Assembly (NCBI RefSeq): GCF_049647105.1
Contig: NZ_JBARWZ010000229.1
Span: 1-64,000 of the forward strand
Reading direction: 5' to 3'
DNA length: 64,000 nt
Origin: Actinophytocola sp049647105
GTDB taxonomy: Bacteria; Actinomycetota; Actinomycetes; Mycobacteriales; Pseudonocardiaceae
Below the pieces are notes generated by a model. The model was not told the origin of the DNA, searched no databases, and worked only from the letters and a program-made list of their open reading frames with translations. Position numbers and translations under genes: made by a program. Shown here in pieces: positions 41,696 through 50,153 of the stretch (position 1 is its first letter; each line of letters begins with the position of its first letter).

Positions 41696-43300
41696 TCAGT
41701 GCAGCTCGAATCCTTCGTAGCCGTTGCCGGCGACCTCGTCGCACTTCTGCCGGTAACCGACGACTCCGCCGACGTAGGGCATGAAGACCCTTGCCTTGCC
41801 GGGGACATTGGCGCCGATGTAGTAGGAGTCCGCTTTGGGGAACAGCGTCATGTCACCGACCGCGCGTACGTGGTCGGTCCACTCCTTCTCGGCGGTGTCG
41901 ACCGCCTCGACCACGGAACGGCCGTTCGCCGCCACGTGGTCGATGAGATCGGAGATCCAGTCGACGTGCTGCTCGATCGAGAGGACCATGTTGCTGAGCA
42001 CGGACGGGCTGCCGGGGCCGGTGATCGTGAACAGGTTCGGGAAGCCCGAGACCGCGAGACCGAGGTAGGTGCCGGGGCCGTCCTGCCACTTCTGCCGCAG
42101 CGACTGGTCCGCCTTGCCCGTGATGTCGATGTCGAGCAGTGCGCCGGTCATGGCGTCGAAGCCGGTGGCGATGACCAGGCTGTCGAACTCGTACTCGCTT
42201 GCGGTGGTGCGCACCCCGGTTTCCGTGATCTCGAGGATCTCCTCTTCCCTCAGGTCGACGAGGTGGACGTGGCCGAGGTTGTAGGTCTCGTAGTAGCCGG
42301 TGTCGAGGCAGGGGCGCTTCGTGCCGAACGGGTAGCCGCGCGGCTCGAGCTTCGCCGCCGTCGCCGGGTCGTCGACCTTGTCGCGGACCTGCGCCCGGAT
42401 GAACTCCGCGGCCGTCTCGTTGGACTCCTCGTTGAAGATCAGGTCCGTGTACGCCTGGATGATCGCGTTCAGGTGCCCCCGGTCCCAGCCCTTCTGGTAA
42501 GCCGCCTGGCGTTCCTGTTCGGTCGCCTCGAGCGCCGACTGCGTCGGCATGTCCACCGCGATCCCGAAGATGGAGTTCCGCGCCGCTTCGCGGGCCTGCC
42601 GGTAGTTCGCCTTGATGTCGGCGACCCGCTCCTGGTCGATGGGCCCGTTGAACGCCGAGAGGACGAAGTTCGGCGTGCGCTGGAACACCGTCAGTTCGCC
42701 TGCCTGCTCGGCGAGATGCGGGATGGCCTGGATGCCGGACGAGCCGGTGCCGATCACGCCGAGCCGCTGCCCGCTGAAGTCCACGGGGCCCTCCGGCCAC
42801 AGACCGGTGTGGTACCAGGGACCCGAGAACCGGTCCAGGCCGGGCACCTCCGGGAACTTCGGCACGGAGAGGCAGCCGGTCGCCATGACGCAGTACTGCG
42901 CGGACACCTCGTGCCCCTGGTCGGTGCGGACGATCCACCGGGACGTGTCCTCGTCGAAACTCGCCTGCGTCACCTTCGTCCGCAGGACCACGTCCTTACG
43001 CAGATCGTGACGATCGGCGACGTGCCGGATGTAGGCAAGAATCTCCGGCTGTCCCGCGTACTTCTCCGTCCACTCCCATTCCTGCTCCAGCTCGGGATCG
43101 AACGAGTACGAATAGTCCATGCTCTCCACATCGCACCGGGCCCCGGGGTACCTGTTCCAGTACCACGTTCCGCCGATGTCGGCACCCGCCTCGAAAACCT
43201 TGACCGACAGCCCCTTTTCGCGGAGTCTGTGGAGCATGTAGAGACCGGCGAAGCCGGCTCCCACCACAACAGCATCGAGTTCCTCGGCCGCACTGGCCAT
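41696..43300 (-). CDS. Baeyer-Villiger monooxygenase
   Basis: A 534-residue type I BVMO. FAD motif VVVGAGFAGLYMLHRL at the N-terminus, the fingerprint FSGPWYHTGLWPEG near residue 155 (FxGxxxHxxxWP/D), the NADPH motif LGVIGTGSSGIQAI, and IATGFDAMTG in the C-terminal half. It inserts oxygen next to a ketone, or N/S-oxidises. The ATG at 43300 follows GGGAGGA at 10 bases; the ATT/CAC codons upstream are unlikely starts. Located 253 bp from the PHBH-type gene and transcribed the same way. Confidence 0.92.
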   Translation of the reverse strand: MASAAEELDAVVVGAGFAGLYMLHRLREKGLSVKVFEAGADIGGTWYWNRYPGARCDVESMDYSYSFDPELEQEWEWTEKYAGQPEILAYIRHVADRHDLRKDVVLRTKVTQASFDEDTSRWIVRTDQGHEVSAQYCVMATGCLSVPKFPEVPGLDRFSGPWYHTGLWPEGPVDFSGQRLGVIGTGSSGIQAIPHLAEQAGELTVFQRTPNFVLSAFNGPIDQERVADIKANYRQAREAARNSIFGIAVDMPTQSALEATEQERQAAYQKGWDRGHLNAIIQAYTDLIFNEESNETAAEFIRAQVRDKVDDPATAAKLEPRGYPFGTKRPCLDTGYYETYNLGHVHLVDLREEEILEITETGVRTTASEYEFDSLVIATGFDAMTGALLDIDITGKADQSLRQKWQDGPGTYLGLAVSGFPNLFTITGPGSPSVLSNMVLSIEQHVDWISDLIDHVAANGRSVVEAVDTAEKEWTDHVRAVGDMTLFPKADSYYIGANVPGKARVFMPYVGGVVGYRQKCDEVAGNGYEGFELH

Positions 43301-43509
43301 GTGAATCAATCCTCCCTAACCCAGGGTGGTACCAGGTACGCCTTGATCGCTGGGAGCGGGCGACAATACCGTGCCACCATGTTAACGACGGTCGACCATT
43401 CGACTTCCTTTCCCGTGCGGTGACCGCGAAACCACGCACTTGCGGACAAGACGCTCCGGATCGCCGGTGAGACAGTCATGTGCGGAACCATTCCCTTGGG
43501 AGGGTCACG

Positions 43510-44550
43510 ATGGGTGCCGACTACTACACCGCAGAGGTGCAGGGGCCATACGAGCGTTTCGAGCTCGGTTCGTACACATTGGACAGTGGAGCCACGCTGC
43601 CGGAGGCGCGGCTTGCGTACCGGACGCACGGCAGCCTGAACGCGGCCAAGGACAACGCCGTGCTCGTCCCGCACATGTACTCCGGCACGTCGGCCTCGAT
43701 GCAGGGGCTCATCGGCGAGGGGCGTGCGCTGGACCCGTCGCGGTACTTCATCATCCTGCCCGACCAGTTCGGCAGCGGCCTGTCCTCGTCGCCGAGCAAC
43801 ACCCCGGCGCCGTTCGACCGCGGCCACTTCCCGGCGGTGACCATCGCCGACGACGTGCGCGCACAGCACCGGCTGGTGACCGAACAGTTCGGGATCACCA
43901 GTCTGCACGCGGTGGTCGGCTGGTCGATGGGCGGCCAGCAGACCTACGAGTGGGCGGTGCGTCACCCGGAGATGGTGGCGCGGGCGGCCGTGTTCGCGGC
44001 GACCGCGAAGACCCCGGTGCAGAACCAGTTGTTCATCGATGTGCACAGCGAACTGCTGCGTTCGGATCCCGCGTTCGCGGACGGTTTCTACACCGACTCC
44101 GACGACGTGCACCTCGGCCTGAGCCGGCACGCGATGACCTTCTCCATGATGAGCACCACCTACGGCTTCTTCCGTGACGAGGTGTGGCGCCGGATCGGTT
44201 TCGCGGCGGTCGAGGAGTTCACGCTGGGCTTCATGCGTGGCCACTTCCAGCCGATGGACCCGAACAACCTGCTCCGCCAGGCGGCGAAGTGGCGCGACGC
44301 GGACGTGAGCCTGCAGACCGGCGGAGACATGAGGGCGGCGCTCGGCCGGATCACCGCCAGGTTCTACGTGTTCCCGTTCGGCGGCGACCTGTTCTTCCCG
44401 CCGGAGGACCACGAGCCCGACGTGGCCATGATCCGCGGCGCGCGACTGCGGGTGATCGACAGCCCGGTGGGGCACTTCACCATGTTCGGCCTGCTCCCCG
44501 AGGACGTGGCCGCCATCGACGACGCACTGGCGGAGGTCCTGAAGTCCTGA
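43510..44550 (+). CDS. MetX-like alpha/beta hydrolase
   Basis: A 346-residue homoserine-acetyltransferase-like alpha/beta hydrolase. The nucleophile elbow is VVGWSMGGQQTYEWA, the acid residue is in FPFGGDLFFPPED and the His in SPVGHFTMFG. MetX itself uses a similar triad to acetylate homoserine, but the environment here suggests acyl transfer or hydrolysis on a pathway intermediate. Good SD GGGAGGG. Divergent from the BVMO and followed by a strong terminator. Confidence 0.85.
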   Translation: MGADYYTAEVQGPYERFELGSYTLDSGATLPEARLAYRTHGSLNAAKDNAVLVPHMYSGTSASMQGLIGEGRALDPSRYFIILPDQFGSGLSSSPSNTPAPFDRGHFPAVTIADDVRAQHRLVTEQFGITSLHAVVGWSMGGQQTYEWAVRHPEMVARAAVFAATAKTPVQNQLFIDVHSELLRSDPAFADGFYTDSDDVHLGLSRHAMTFSMMSTTYGFFRDEVWRRIGFAAVEEFTLGFMRGHFQPMDPNNLLRQAAKWRDADVSLQTGGDMRAALGRITARFYVFPFGGDLFFPPEDHEPDVAMIRGARLRVIDSPVGHFTMFGLLPEDVAAIDDALAEVLKS

Positions 44551-44553
44551 GTA

Positions 44554-44603
44554 CACACGAAGAAGGGAGCCCGGCCGGTTGGCCGGGCTCCCTTCTTCGT
44601 GTG
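44554..44603. terminator. Strong 23-bp stem terminator
   Basis: A perfect 23-bp inverted repeat with a GGTT loop lies between the MetX-like gene and the convergent HpaB-type gene. Arms begin CACACGAAGAAGGGAGC and read on through the GC-rich CCGGCC centre. Ends both transcripts. Confidence 0.9.
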
Positions 44604-44606
44604 CGC

Positions 44607-46163
44607 TCAGCTGAGGAGGTCGCGGCCCATCTGGCCGAGTTGTTCGAAGGAGGCGAGGTCGGGTACCTGCCAGCCGTCCAGGTCGTACTCCGCGAGGCAC
44701 TTGTCGACGAACGCCTTGTAGCCGTCGAGTTGCCCGTCGCTGACCTGACCCATCAGCAGTTCCACCCTGGTGTTCTCGTGGTTGCCGGTGTAGTTGCGTT
44801 CGTAGAGTTCGTGGCGGCCGCCGAATTCCGTGCCGACGGCGTCCCACAGGAGTTTCATCACCTTGACGCGTTCGACGGAGTCGATGCCGTGTGAGCCGCG
44901 CAGGTACTTGTCCAGGTACGGCCGGACCTCCGGGTTGTGGAAGTCCTTCGCACTGGAGTTGAGATAGATGAGTCCACTTGCGACATCCTGCAGAACGATC
45001 TCACGGAGCCGCGCGTACCCGAGCTGGGAGAACCACCGCCAGGCCGCCCCGTAGTTCGGGTTGGGGAGTACGGAGCCGTTTCGCCATGGCACTGGGTTGC
45101 GTGCGGCTGCGTCGGAGAGTCCCCAGAACAGGTTGCGCCAGGCGAGGACTTCGCCGAGTCGGGTTTGTACGCCGCGGAAGTCGCTGACGCCGGTGATCTC
45201 GAGTGCCTTGGCGAGCAGGCCCGCGAGGAACTCGAACTTCACCGCGAGGCGGGTGCAGCCGTGGAACCAGGCTCGCGAGTTGAAGCCCGAGTGCCCGGTG
45301 AACATGCCGACCTTGGCGACGTCGCCGTAGGTGAACACGTTCTCCCACGGGATGAGCACCTTGTCCATCACCAGAATGGTGTCGTTCTCGTCGAACCGGG
45401 ACGACAACGGGTAGTCGAACGGGCTGCCGGTCAGCGTGGACGCGGCCGCGTAGGACTGGCGGCAGATCAGCTTCATCCCCCGCGCGCCCGTCGGCACGGT
45501 GGCCACGATGGCGAACTTGCGGTCCTTGATCGGCATCCCGGTATGGGTGACGAAGTTGTAGTGGGTCAGTGCGGAGCCGGTCGCGACGACCTTGGCACCG
45601 CTGACGATGACCCCGCTGTCGGTTTCGCGTTCCACGTGGACGAACACGTCGGCGACCTCGTCCGGTGGCCGGTTGCGGTCCACCGGCGGGTGCACGAAGG
45701 CATGGTTCCAGTACAGGACTTTTTCCTGGGACTCGCGGTACCAGCGCCTGGCGTTGTCGGCGAAGGGATTGTAGAAGTCGGCGTTGGCCTGGAGCGTACC
45801 GAGGAACGCCGCCTTGTGTTCCGGGCTGCGGCCCAGGTAGCTGTAGCTCAGCCGGCCCCACGCGGCGATGGCCTGCTGGTCGGCGACGAGGTCCTCTGCG
45901 CTGTGTGGGGTGGTGTAGAAGCGGTGGGTGTAGCCGGGGCGTCCGCCGTGGTCGGTGGCCGTGGTGAGCACGTCCCGATGCTCGGGGTCGTGCAACGCGT
46001 CGTAGAGCCGCGCGGTCATCCGCGCCGGGTTGTGGAACGCGGGGTGCTCTGTGACGTCCTTGACCCGCTCGCCGTAGAGGTAGATCTCCCGGTCGTCACG
46101 CAGGCTCTCGAGGTATTCGGCCCCTGTCAGCGGCCGGGTGGTTTCGTTCGTTGCGTCGCTCAT
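44607..46163 (-). CDS. HpaB-type flavin-dependent monooxygenase, copy 1
   Basis: A 518-residue two-component oxygenase of the HpaB/SgcC family, which uses FADH2 from a reductase to hydroxylate phenols such as 4-hydroxyphenylacetate or a carrier-bound tyrosine. Recognised blocks are LTGAEYLESLRDDREIY, HPPVDRNRPPDE, MDKVLIPWENVF, RLGEVLAWRNLF and SHGIDSVERVKVMKLLW. The start overlaps the stop of the acyl-CoA-dehydrogenase-like oxygenase (ATGA). A second copy, about 90% identical by eye, is at 51739. The SgcE6-like reductase at 11347 is the probable partner. Confidence 0.9.
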   Translation of the reverse strand: MSDATNETTRPLTGAEYLESLRDDREIYLYGERVKDVTEHPAFHNPARMTARLYDALHDPEHRDVLTTATDHGGRPGYTHRFYTTPHSAEDLVADQQAIAAWGRLSYSYLGRSPEHKAAFLGTLQANADFYNPFADNARRWYRESQEKVLYWNHAFVHPPVDRNRPPDEVADVFVHVERETDSGVIVSGAKVVATGSALTHYNFVTHTGMPIKDRKFAIVATVPTGARGMKLICRQSYAAASTLTGSPFDYPLSSRFDENDTILVMDKVLIPWENVFTYGDVAKVGMFTGHSGFNSRAWFHGCTRLAVKFEFLAGLLAKALEITGVSDFRGVQTRLGEVLAWRNLFWGLSDAAARNPVPWRNGSVLPNPNYGAAWRWFSQLGYARLREIVLQDVASGLIYLNSSAKDFHNPEVRPYLDKYLRGSHGIDSVERVKVMKLLWDAVGTEFGGRHELYERNYTGNHENTRVELLMGQVSDGQLDGYKAFVDKCLAEYDLDGWQVPDLASFEQLGQMGRDLLS

Positions 46164-47416
46164 TGGTCACCTGCCACGTCGAAGACCGTTTCGGCCAGCT
46201 GCCGGTTGGCCACCTTGCCGAGGAAGATGCTCACGCCGGCGTGGCTGTGCAGAGTGGACATGTCCCGCCAGATGCGTTCGAGGCGTTCACCCGTCCGCAC
46301 GGCGCTCGATCCGGCGGTCGGGAACAGGTGGTCGGACACCGCGCTCCAGGACAGGCGGACGGCCTCCCGGCTGATCAACGACAGCCGGAGGTCCACTTCA
46401 CGGGTGAACGCCGCCGATCCGCGTGCCGCGGTCTCGTGCCACTGCCGCACCGCGTCCGTCAGTGCCGCCCGCGCGGTGGCGATGCGGCCCGCGGCCTCGC
46501 CGTAGGACTGCTGGAAGTCGGGGTTCTGGGCGCGTGTCGTGATGGGTGGGTAGATCGTCATGCGATCGCGCATCAGCTGTTCGTAGGCCTCGAGGGCGCC
46601 GGTGGCCATGCCGACCGCCAGCGCGCCGTTCTGGAACTGGATCATGCTCAGCACACCGCCGCCGTACAGGGGGTTGCCGTGCAACTCGAGTCCCGGTGTG
46701 CCGTCGTGGACGGTTGCCAGGCCGATGTGGGTGCCGGGGAGTGCGTTGTGCGCGGGGATGTGGGCGTTCTCGATCTTGATGCTGTGTGACCCACTGCCTT
46801 TGAGGCCGAGCTGTGCGCCCCAGTCGTCCAGCCGCTCCCACTGGTTTCGTGGCACGGCGAACAACATCGGTGCGGGTGGCTCGCCTTCTTCGCCCGCGAC
46901 GAGGGTGTGGCCGAGGAAATGGGTGGCGTAGGGGGAGCCGGAGCAGTAGCGGTGGACGCCGTCGACGATCCAGCCGCCGTCCTCGGCCTGCTGGGCGAAC
47001 CCGACCGGACCGATGGTGCCGGGGCAGATGAAGTCGCCGCCCGCGAACAGCTCGTCCTGCGCTGCCTGGCTGAACAGGGTCGCGGCGACGTGGGCGTGGG
47101 AGGCGCCGAAGGTGTACATCCACGCCGTGGACGCGCAGCCGCGGGCGAGCGCGGTCACCACGCGCAGGTAGGTGTCGAGGCCGAACTCGTAGCCGCCGTA
47201 CCGCCGGGGCACGAGCAGCCGGTAGAAGCCCGCGGCGAGGAACTCGTTGTGGGTGTCCAGTCCGTAGTACCCGCGTTGTTCGGTGTCCTGCTGCCGGTCG
47301 ACGAGGTCGTCCGCGATGCGCTCCGCGCGGGCCACGACCTCCTCCGCCGTCAGTCCCGGCTCGGGCGGGGACGGGTAACCATCATCTGCGGGCAGGCTCC
47401 TGGCGGCGGCCGTCAT
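46160..47416 (-). CDS. Acyl-CoA dehydrogenase-fold flavin oxygenase (HsaA/HpaB-like group D)
   Basis: A 418-residue acyl-CoA-dehydrogenase-fold protein of the flavin-dependent oxygenase kind (HsaA-like), with YGGYEFGLDTYLRVVTALA, CASTAWMYTF, YCSGSPYATHFLG and GLKGSGSHSIKIENAHIP. It needs external reduced flavin. The ATG at 47416 is chosen for its SD (GGAAGGG); a GTG at 47449 is the alternative. Coupled to the HpaB-type gene by an ATGA overlap. Likely acts on the same aromatic intermediate. Confidence 0.85.
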   Translation of the reverse strand: MTAAARSLPADDGYPSPPEPGLTAEEVVARAERIADDLVDRQQDTEQRGYYGLDTHNEFLAAGFYRLLVPRRYGGYEFGLDTYLRVVTALARGCASTAWMYTFGASHAHVAATLFSQAAQDELFAGGDFICPGTIGPVGFAQQAEDGGWIVDGVHRYCSGSPYATHFLGHTLVAGEEGEPPAPMLFAVPRNQWERLDDWGAQLGLKGSGSHSIKIENAHIPAHNALPGTHIGLATVHDGTPGLELHGNPLYGGGVLSMIQFQNGALAVGMATGALEAYEQLMRDRMTIYPPITTRAQNPDFQQSYGEAAGRIATARAALTDAVRQWHETAARGSAAFTREVDLRLSLISREAVRLSWSAVSDHLFPTAGSSAVRTGERLERIWRDMSTLHSHAGVSIFLGKVANRQLAETVFDVAGDQ

Positions 47417-47665
47417 GTCCTGGTCATCCCTTCCACGAACGTGAGTCACCGCCGAGCATCACACCCGAAACGCAACCCCCACATCCTCAGGAATGCGATT
47501 CGCGGACGCCGGAATACCGCACTGGAAAATGAGCAACGAACAAGATGCACAACCGGTACCGACGCGGCAGCCTCGAGTCGAAACATCCACGACTCGGAAG
47601 GTGTCGGACCTGATCCCGCTCCTGCGAAAGAACGCGCCGTGGCCCACCCGAGAGGAGCAACAGCT

Positions 47666-48379
47666 GTGACGTTGAACCTGGAAAGTGACAGCGATCAGAG
47701 GTCGCCTGAGCGCGCGCAGCCGCCACCGCGCGCAGGCAAGCCGTTCTGGCAGCGCCCGTGGGTGGCGCCACTGGCCGTCGCCGTGGTGGCCTACATCTAC
47801 CTGGCGTCCGAGCCGTTCGTCGGGGTGCCGAAGGCGCAGGCGCCGCTGCAGCCGCACGAGAACTTTCCGCTCTACTACCCCCTGCTGATCGTCCACATGA
47901 TCGCCGGCACGATCGCGATGCTGACGATGGTCCTGCAGGTGTGGCCGAAGCTGCGGCAGGAGCGTCCGAAGGTGCACCGGGTGAGCGGCCGGATCTACGT
48001 CGTCTCCGTGCTGGTCAGCGCGGGTCTGGGGTTCATCGTCGTCTGGTGGGCGCCGCAGGTCGGCAAGGTCGGGGCACTGAGCCTGTTGCTCTTCTGGTTC
48101 GTGACGACCATTGCCGCGTACCGCGCCGTTCGCCGGGGGGACCTCAACAAGCACCGCCGGTACATGCTGTACAGCTTCGCGGTCTCCGCGAACAACATGT
48201 GGGCCTTCTTCGCCCTGCTCCTGATACAGCGCTTTCAGATCCCGCTCGACATGGTGTACTACCAAGAGGCCGCTCGGTGGATTCCCTGGGTCGGCAACGT
48301 GATGCTGGTGCAGTGGTGGCTGTACCGCACCGCGCGCCGCCGGTCGCCGTCGCTGTCGGTCCAGATCAGCCGCGGCTGA
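47666..48379 (+). CDS. DUF2306 membrane protein
   Basis: A 237-residue membrane protein with about six segments. Motifs HMIAGTIAMLTMVLQVWPKL, KVHRVSGRIYVVSV, LNKHRRYMLYSFAVSANNMW fit the DUF2306 family. N-terminal 30 residues are hydrophilic. GTG start with SD AGGAG. Function unknown; related proteins may carry heme or quinone. Divergent from the oxygenase operon and ended by a clear hairpin. Confidence 0.85.
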   Translation: MTLNLESDSDQRSPERAQPPPRAGKPFWQRPWVAPLAVAVVAYIYLASEPFVGVPKAQAPLQPHENFPLYYPLLIVHMIAGTIAMLTMVLQVWPKLRQERPKVHRVSGRIYVVSVLVSAGLGFIVVWWAPQVGKVGALSLLLFWFVTTIAAYRAVRRGDLNKHRRYMLYSFAVSANNMWAFFALLLIQRFQIPLDMVYYQEAARWIPWVGNVMLVQWWLYRTARRRSPSLSVQISRG

Positions 48380-48390
48380 CGAGAGACATT

Positions 48391-48429
48391 CGCCGATCTA
48401 CCGGGAACCGCGTTCCCGGTAGATCGGCG
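48391..48429. terminator. Bidirectional 18-bp hairpin terminator
   Basis: CGCCGATCTACCGGGAAC and its exact complement with a CGC loop lie between the DUF2306 gene (+) and the DUF899 gene (-). Confidence 0.85.
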
Positions 48430-48435
48430 TAGCAC

Positions 48436-49191
48436 TCAGTGGCGGTGGTCTGGCGAGGTGCCGAGGTCGTCGTCGCGGCCTGCCTCGATCCGAGGCCACT
48501 GGGCGGTCGGGCGGCCGTCCAGCTGGAACTGGCCACCTCGGGAACCCCAGCGCTGCGGCCAGCCGTCCGGCGAGTCCTCCCAGGTCTCCTGGCGGCCGTA
48601 GACGGTCCGGTCCAGCAGGCCGTACGACGGTGTCATCGCCTCGTTGCCTCGGCCGGTGGTCCAGTAGGTCTCGAAGACCCGGTCACCGTCGCGGACATAG
48701 CAGACCAGGATGCCGAAGTGGCGGTTCGCGACCAGTGGGCCAACGGCCGTCTGCGGCACCGAGTACCAGGGCATGGTCCAGCCCATGAAGTCGCGGTACC
48801 GGGAACTCACCTCGTACGGTCCCTCGCTGAAGATCGCGTAGCTCGCGTCCCGCGAGTGCAGGTAGGCCAGCTCGTTGACGTGGGAGACGTTGAAGGTGCA
48901 GCCCTCGCACTGGTTGGCGGCGGACTTGCCGGTGTGCCACATCTGGAAATAGGCGACCAGCTGGGACCGGCCGTCGAAGACGTCGAGCAACGACACCGGC
49001 CCGTCGGCACCGATCAGCTTCGTGGTCGCGTCGACTTCCACCATGGGCAACCGGCGTCGCTCCGCGGCCAGTGCGTCACCGGCTCGGGTATGGGCTTTCT
49101 CCTTGACCCGAAGCTCGTCGATCCTCGCCTGCCAGGTCTGACGATCGACGGCCTGCGGGAGTCGGTGGCTGGTTGCGATTGGCTCGGACAC
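48436..49191 (-). CDS. DUF899 thioredoxin-like protein
   Basis: A 251-residue DUF899 protein, a thioredoxin-fold relative. NQCEGCTFNVSHVNELAYLH contains CxxC at the expected site; LRVKEKAHTRAGDALAAERRRLP lies at the start; TTGRGNEAMTPSYGLLDRT and YGRQETWEDSPDGWPQ follow. DUF899 proteins are of unsettled role but are often near oxidative genes. ATG at 49191. Convergent with the DUF2306 gene. Confidence 0.9.
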   Translation of the reverse strand: MSEPIATSHRLPQAVDRQTWQARIDELRVKEKAHTRAGDALAAERRRLPMVEVDATTKLIGADGPVSLLDVFDGRSQLVAYFQMWHTGKSAANQCEGCTFNVSHVNELAYLHSRDASYAIFSEGPYEVSSRYRDFMGWTMPWYSVPQTAVGPLVANRHFGILVCYVRDGDRVFETYWTTGRGNEAMTPSYGLLDRTVYGRQETWEDSPDGWPQRWGSRGGQFQLDGRPTAQWPRIEAGRDDDLGTSPDHRH

Positions 49192-49256
49192 CCAGCATTT
49201 CTACCCCCGCCCGGCACGGAGCACCAGTCGAGTCACCACGACGTGTCGTCAGTGCC

Positions 49257-49934
49257 TCATCGCGGTTCGTGCAGGTCGTCGGGGCGCTTGTAGACCAGCG
49301 TCACGCCGTCGAAGACGGGGAGCATGCTGAGCTCGACCCGCTTGTCGTCGCGCAGTGCGGAGTTCAGGGCGCGTAGCGCGTCCGTTTCCGGGTCGCTGAA
49401 GCCCTTCCGCGCCACCCTGCCCGACCAGAGCACGTTGTCCAGCACCAGCAGTCCGCCCGGCCGGAGCAGTTCGAGGCACCGTTCGAAGTAGGTGGAGTAG
49501 TTCTGCTTGTCGGCGTCGATGAAGGCGAAGTCCACCGTGCCGGCTGCCCCGTCGGCCAGCAGCGCGTCCAGGGTCTCGACCGCGGGACGCAGCTCGAACT
49601 GGATGCGGTCGGCGACGCCAGCCCGTGCCCAGAACGGCCTGCCGATGTCGGCCCACTCGGCACTGACGTCGCAGGTGATGAGGCGGCCGTGCTCGGGAAG
49701 CGCGCTGGCCATGGCCAGCGCGCTGTAGCCGGTGAACGTCCCGACCTCGACAACGGTGGTGGCGGAGATCAGTCCGACGAGGAAGCGGAGCAACTGCCCC
49801 TCTTCCGGTGGGGCCAGCATGCCGTGCTGGATCAGCCGCATGGTGGCCATCCGCAGCTCATGCGCGATGGCGTCCTCGCGGAGCGACACGTCCACCACGT
49901 ACTGCTGGATCTCGTCCAGTTCGCCGGTCGCCAT
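49257..49934 (-). CDS. Class I O-methyltransferase (CCoAOMT-like)
   Basis: A 225-residue metal-dependent catechol-type O-methyltransferase. TVVEVGTFTGYSALAMA is motif I, FAFIDADKQNYSTYFE holds the metal/catechol Asp and the SAM site, and LLVLDNVLWSGRVA is also typical. It methylates ortho-dihydroxy aromatics, which matches the HpaB-type hydroxylases that create catechols. ATG 49934 chosen for SD GGAGGAAA spacing; ATG 49940 is an alternative. Convergent side to the DUF899 operon, same strand with 65 bp gap. Confidence 0.92.
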   Translation of the reverse strand: MATGELDEIQQYVVDVSLREDAIAHELRMATMRLIQHGMLAPPEEGQLLRFLVGLISATTVVEVGTFTGYSALAMASALPEHGRLITCDVSAEWADIGRPFWARAGVADRIQFELRPAVETLDALLADGAAGTVDFAFIDADKQNYSTYFERCLELLRPGGLLVLDNVLWSGRVARKGFSDPETDALRALNSALRDDKRVELSMLPVFDGVTLVYKRPDDLHEPR

Positions 49935-50153
49935 CAGCATTTCCTCCTGGTAATAGTACGCACGCACAAAAATAGTCCCACCCAGGAATACCGGCGGCAT
50001 CTCGAAAAGTGCGACGCGCCGCACGTGGAGAGCAATCGCGGAGGTGCGCGCACGTGCGACGAATGCCAGTCTCGATGTCGGAGACAGTGATTTTGGCATG
50101 AATCGGCTCGACGGTGCACAGGCTGAACAGTCGAATAAGTCACGGAGGATGCT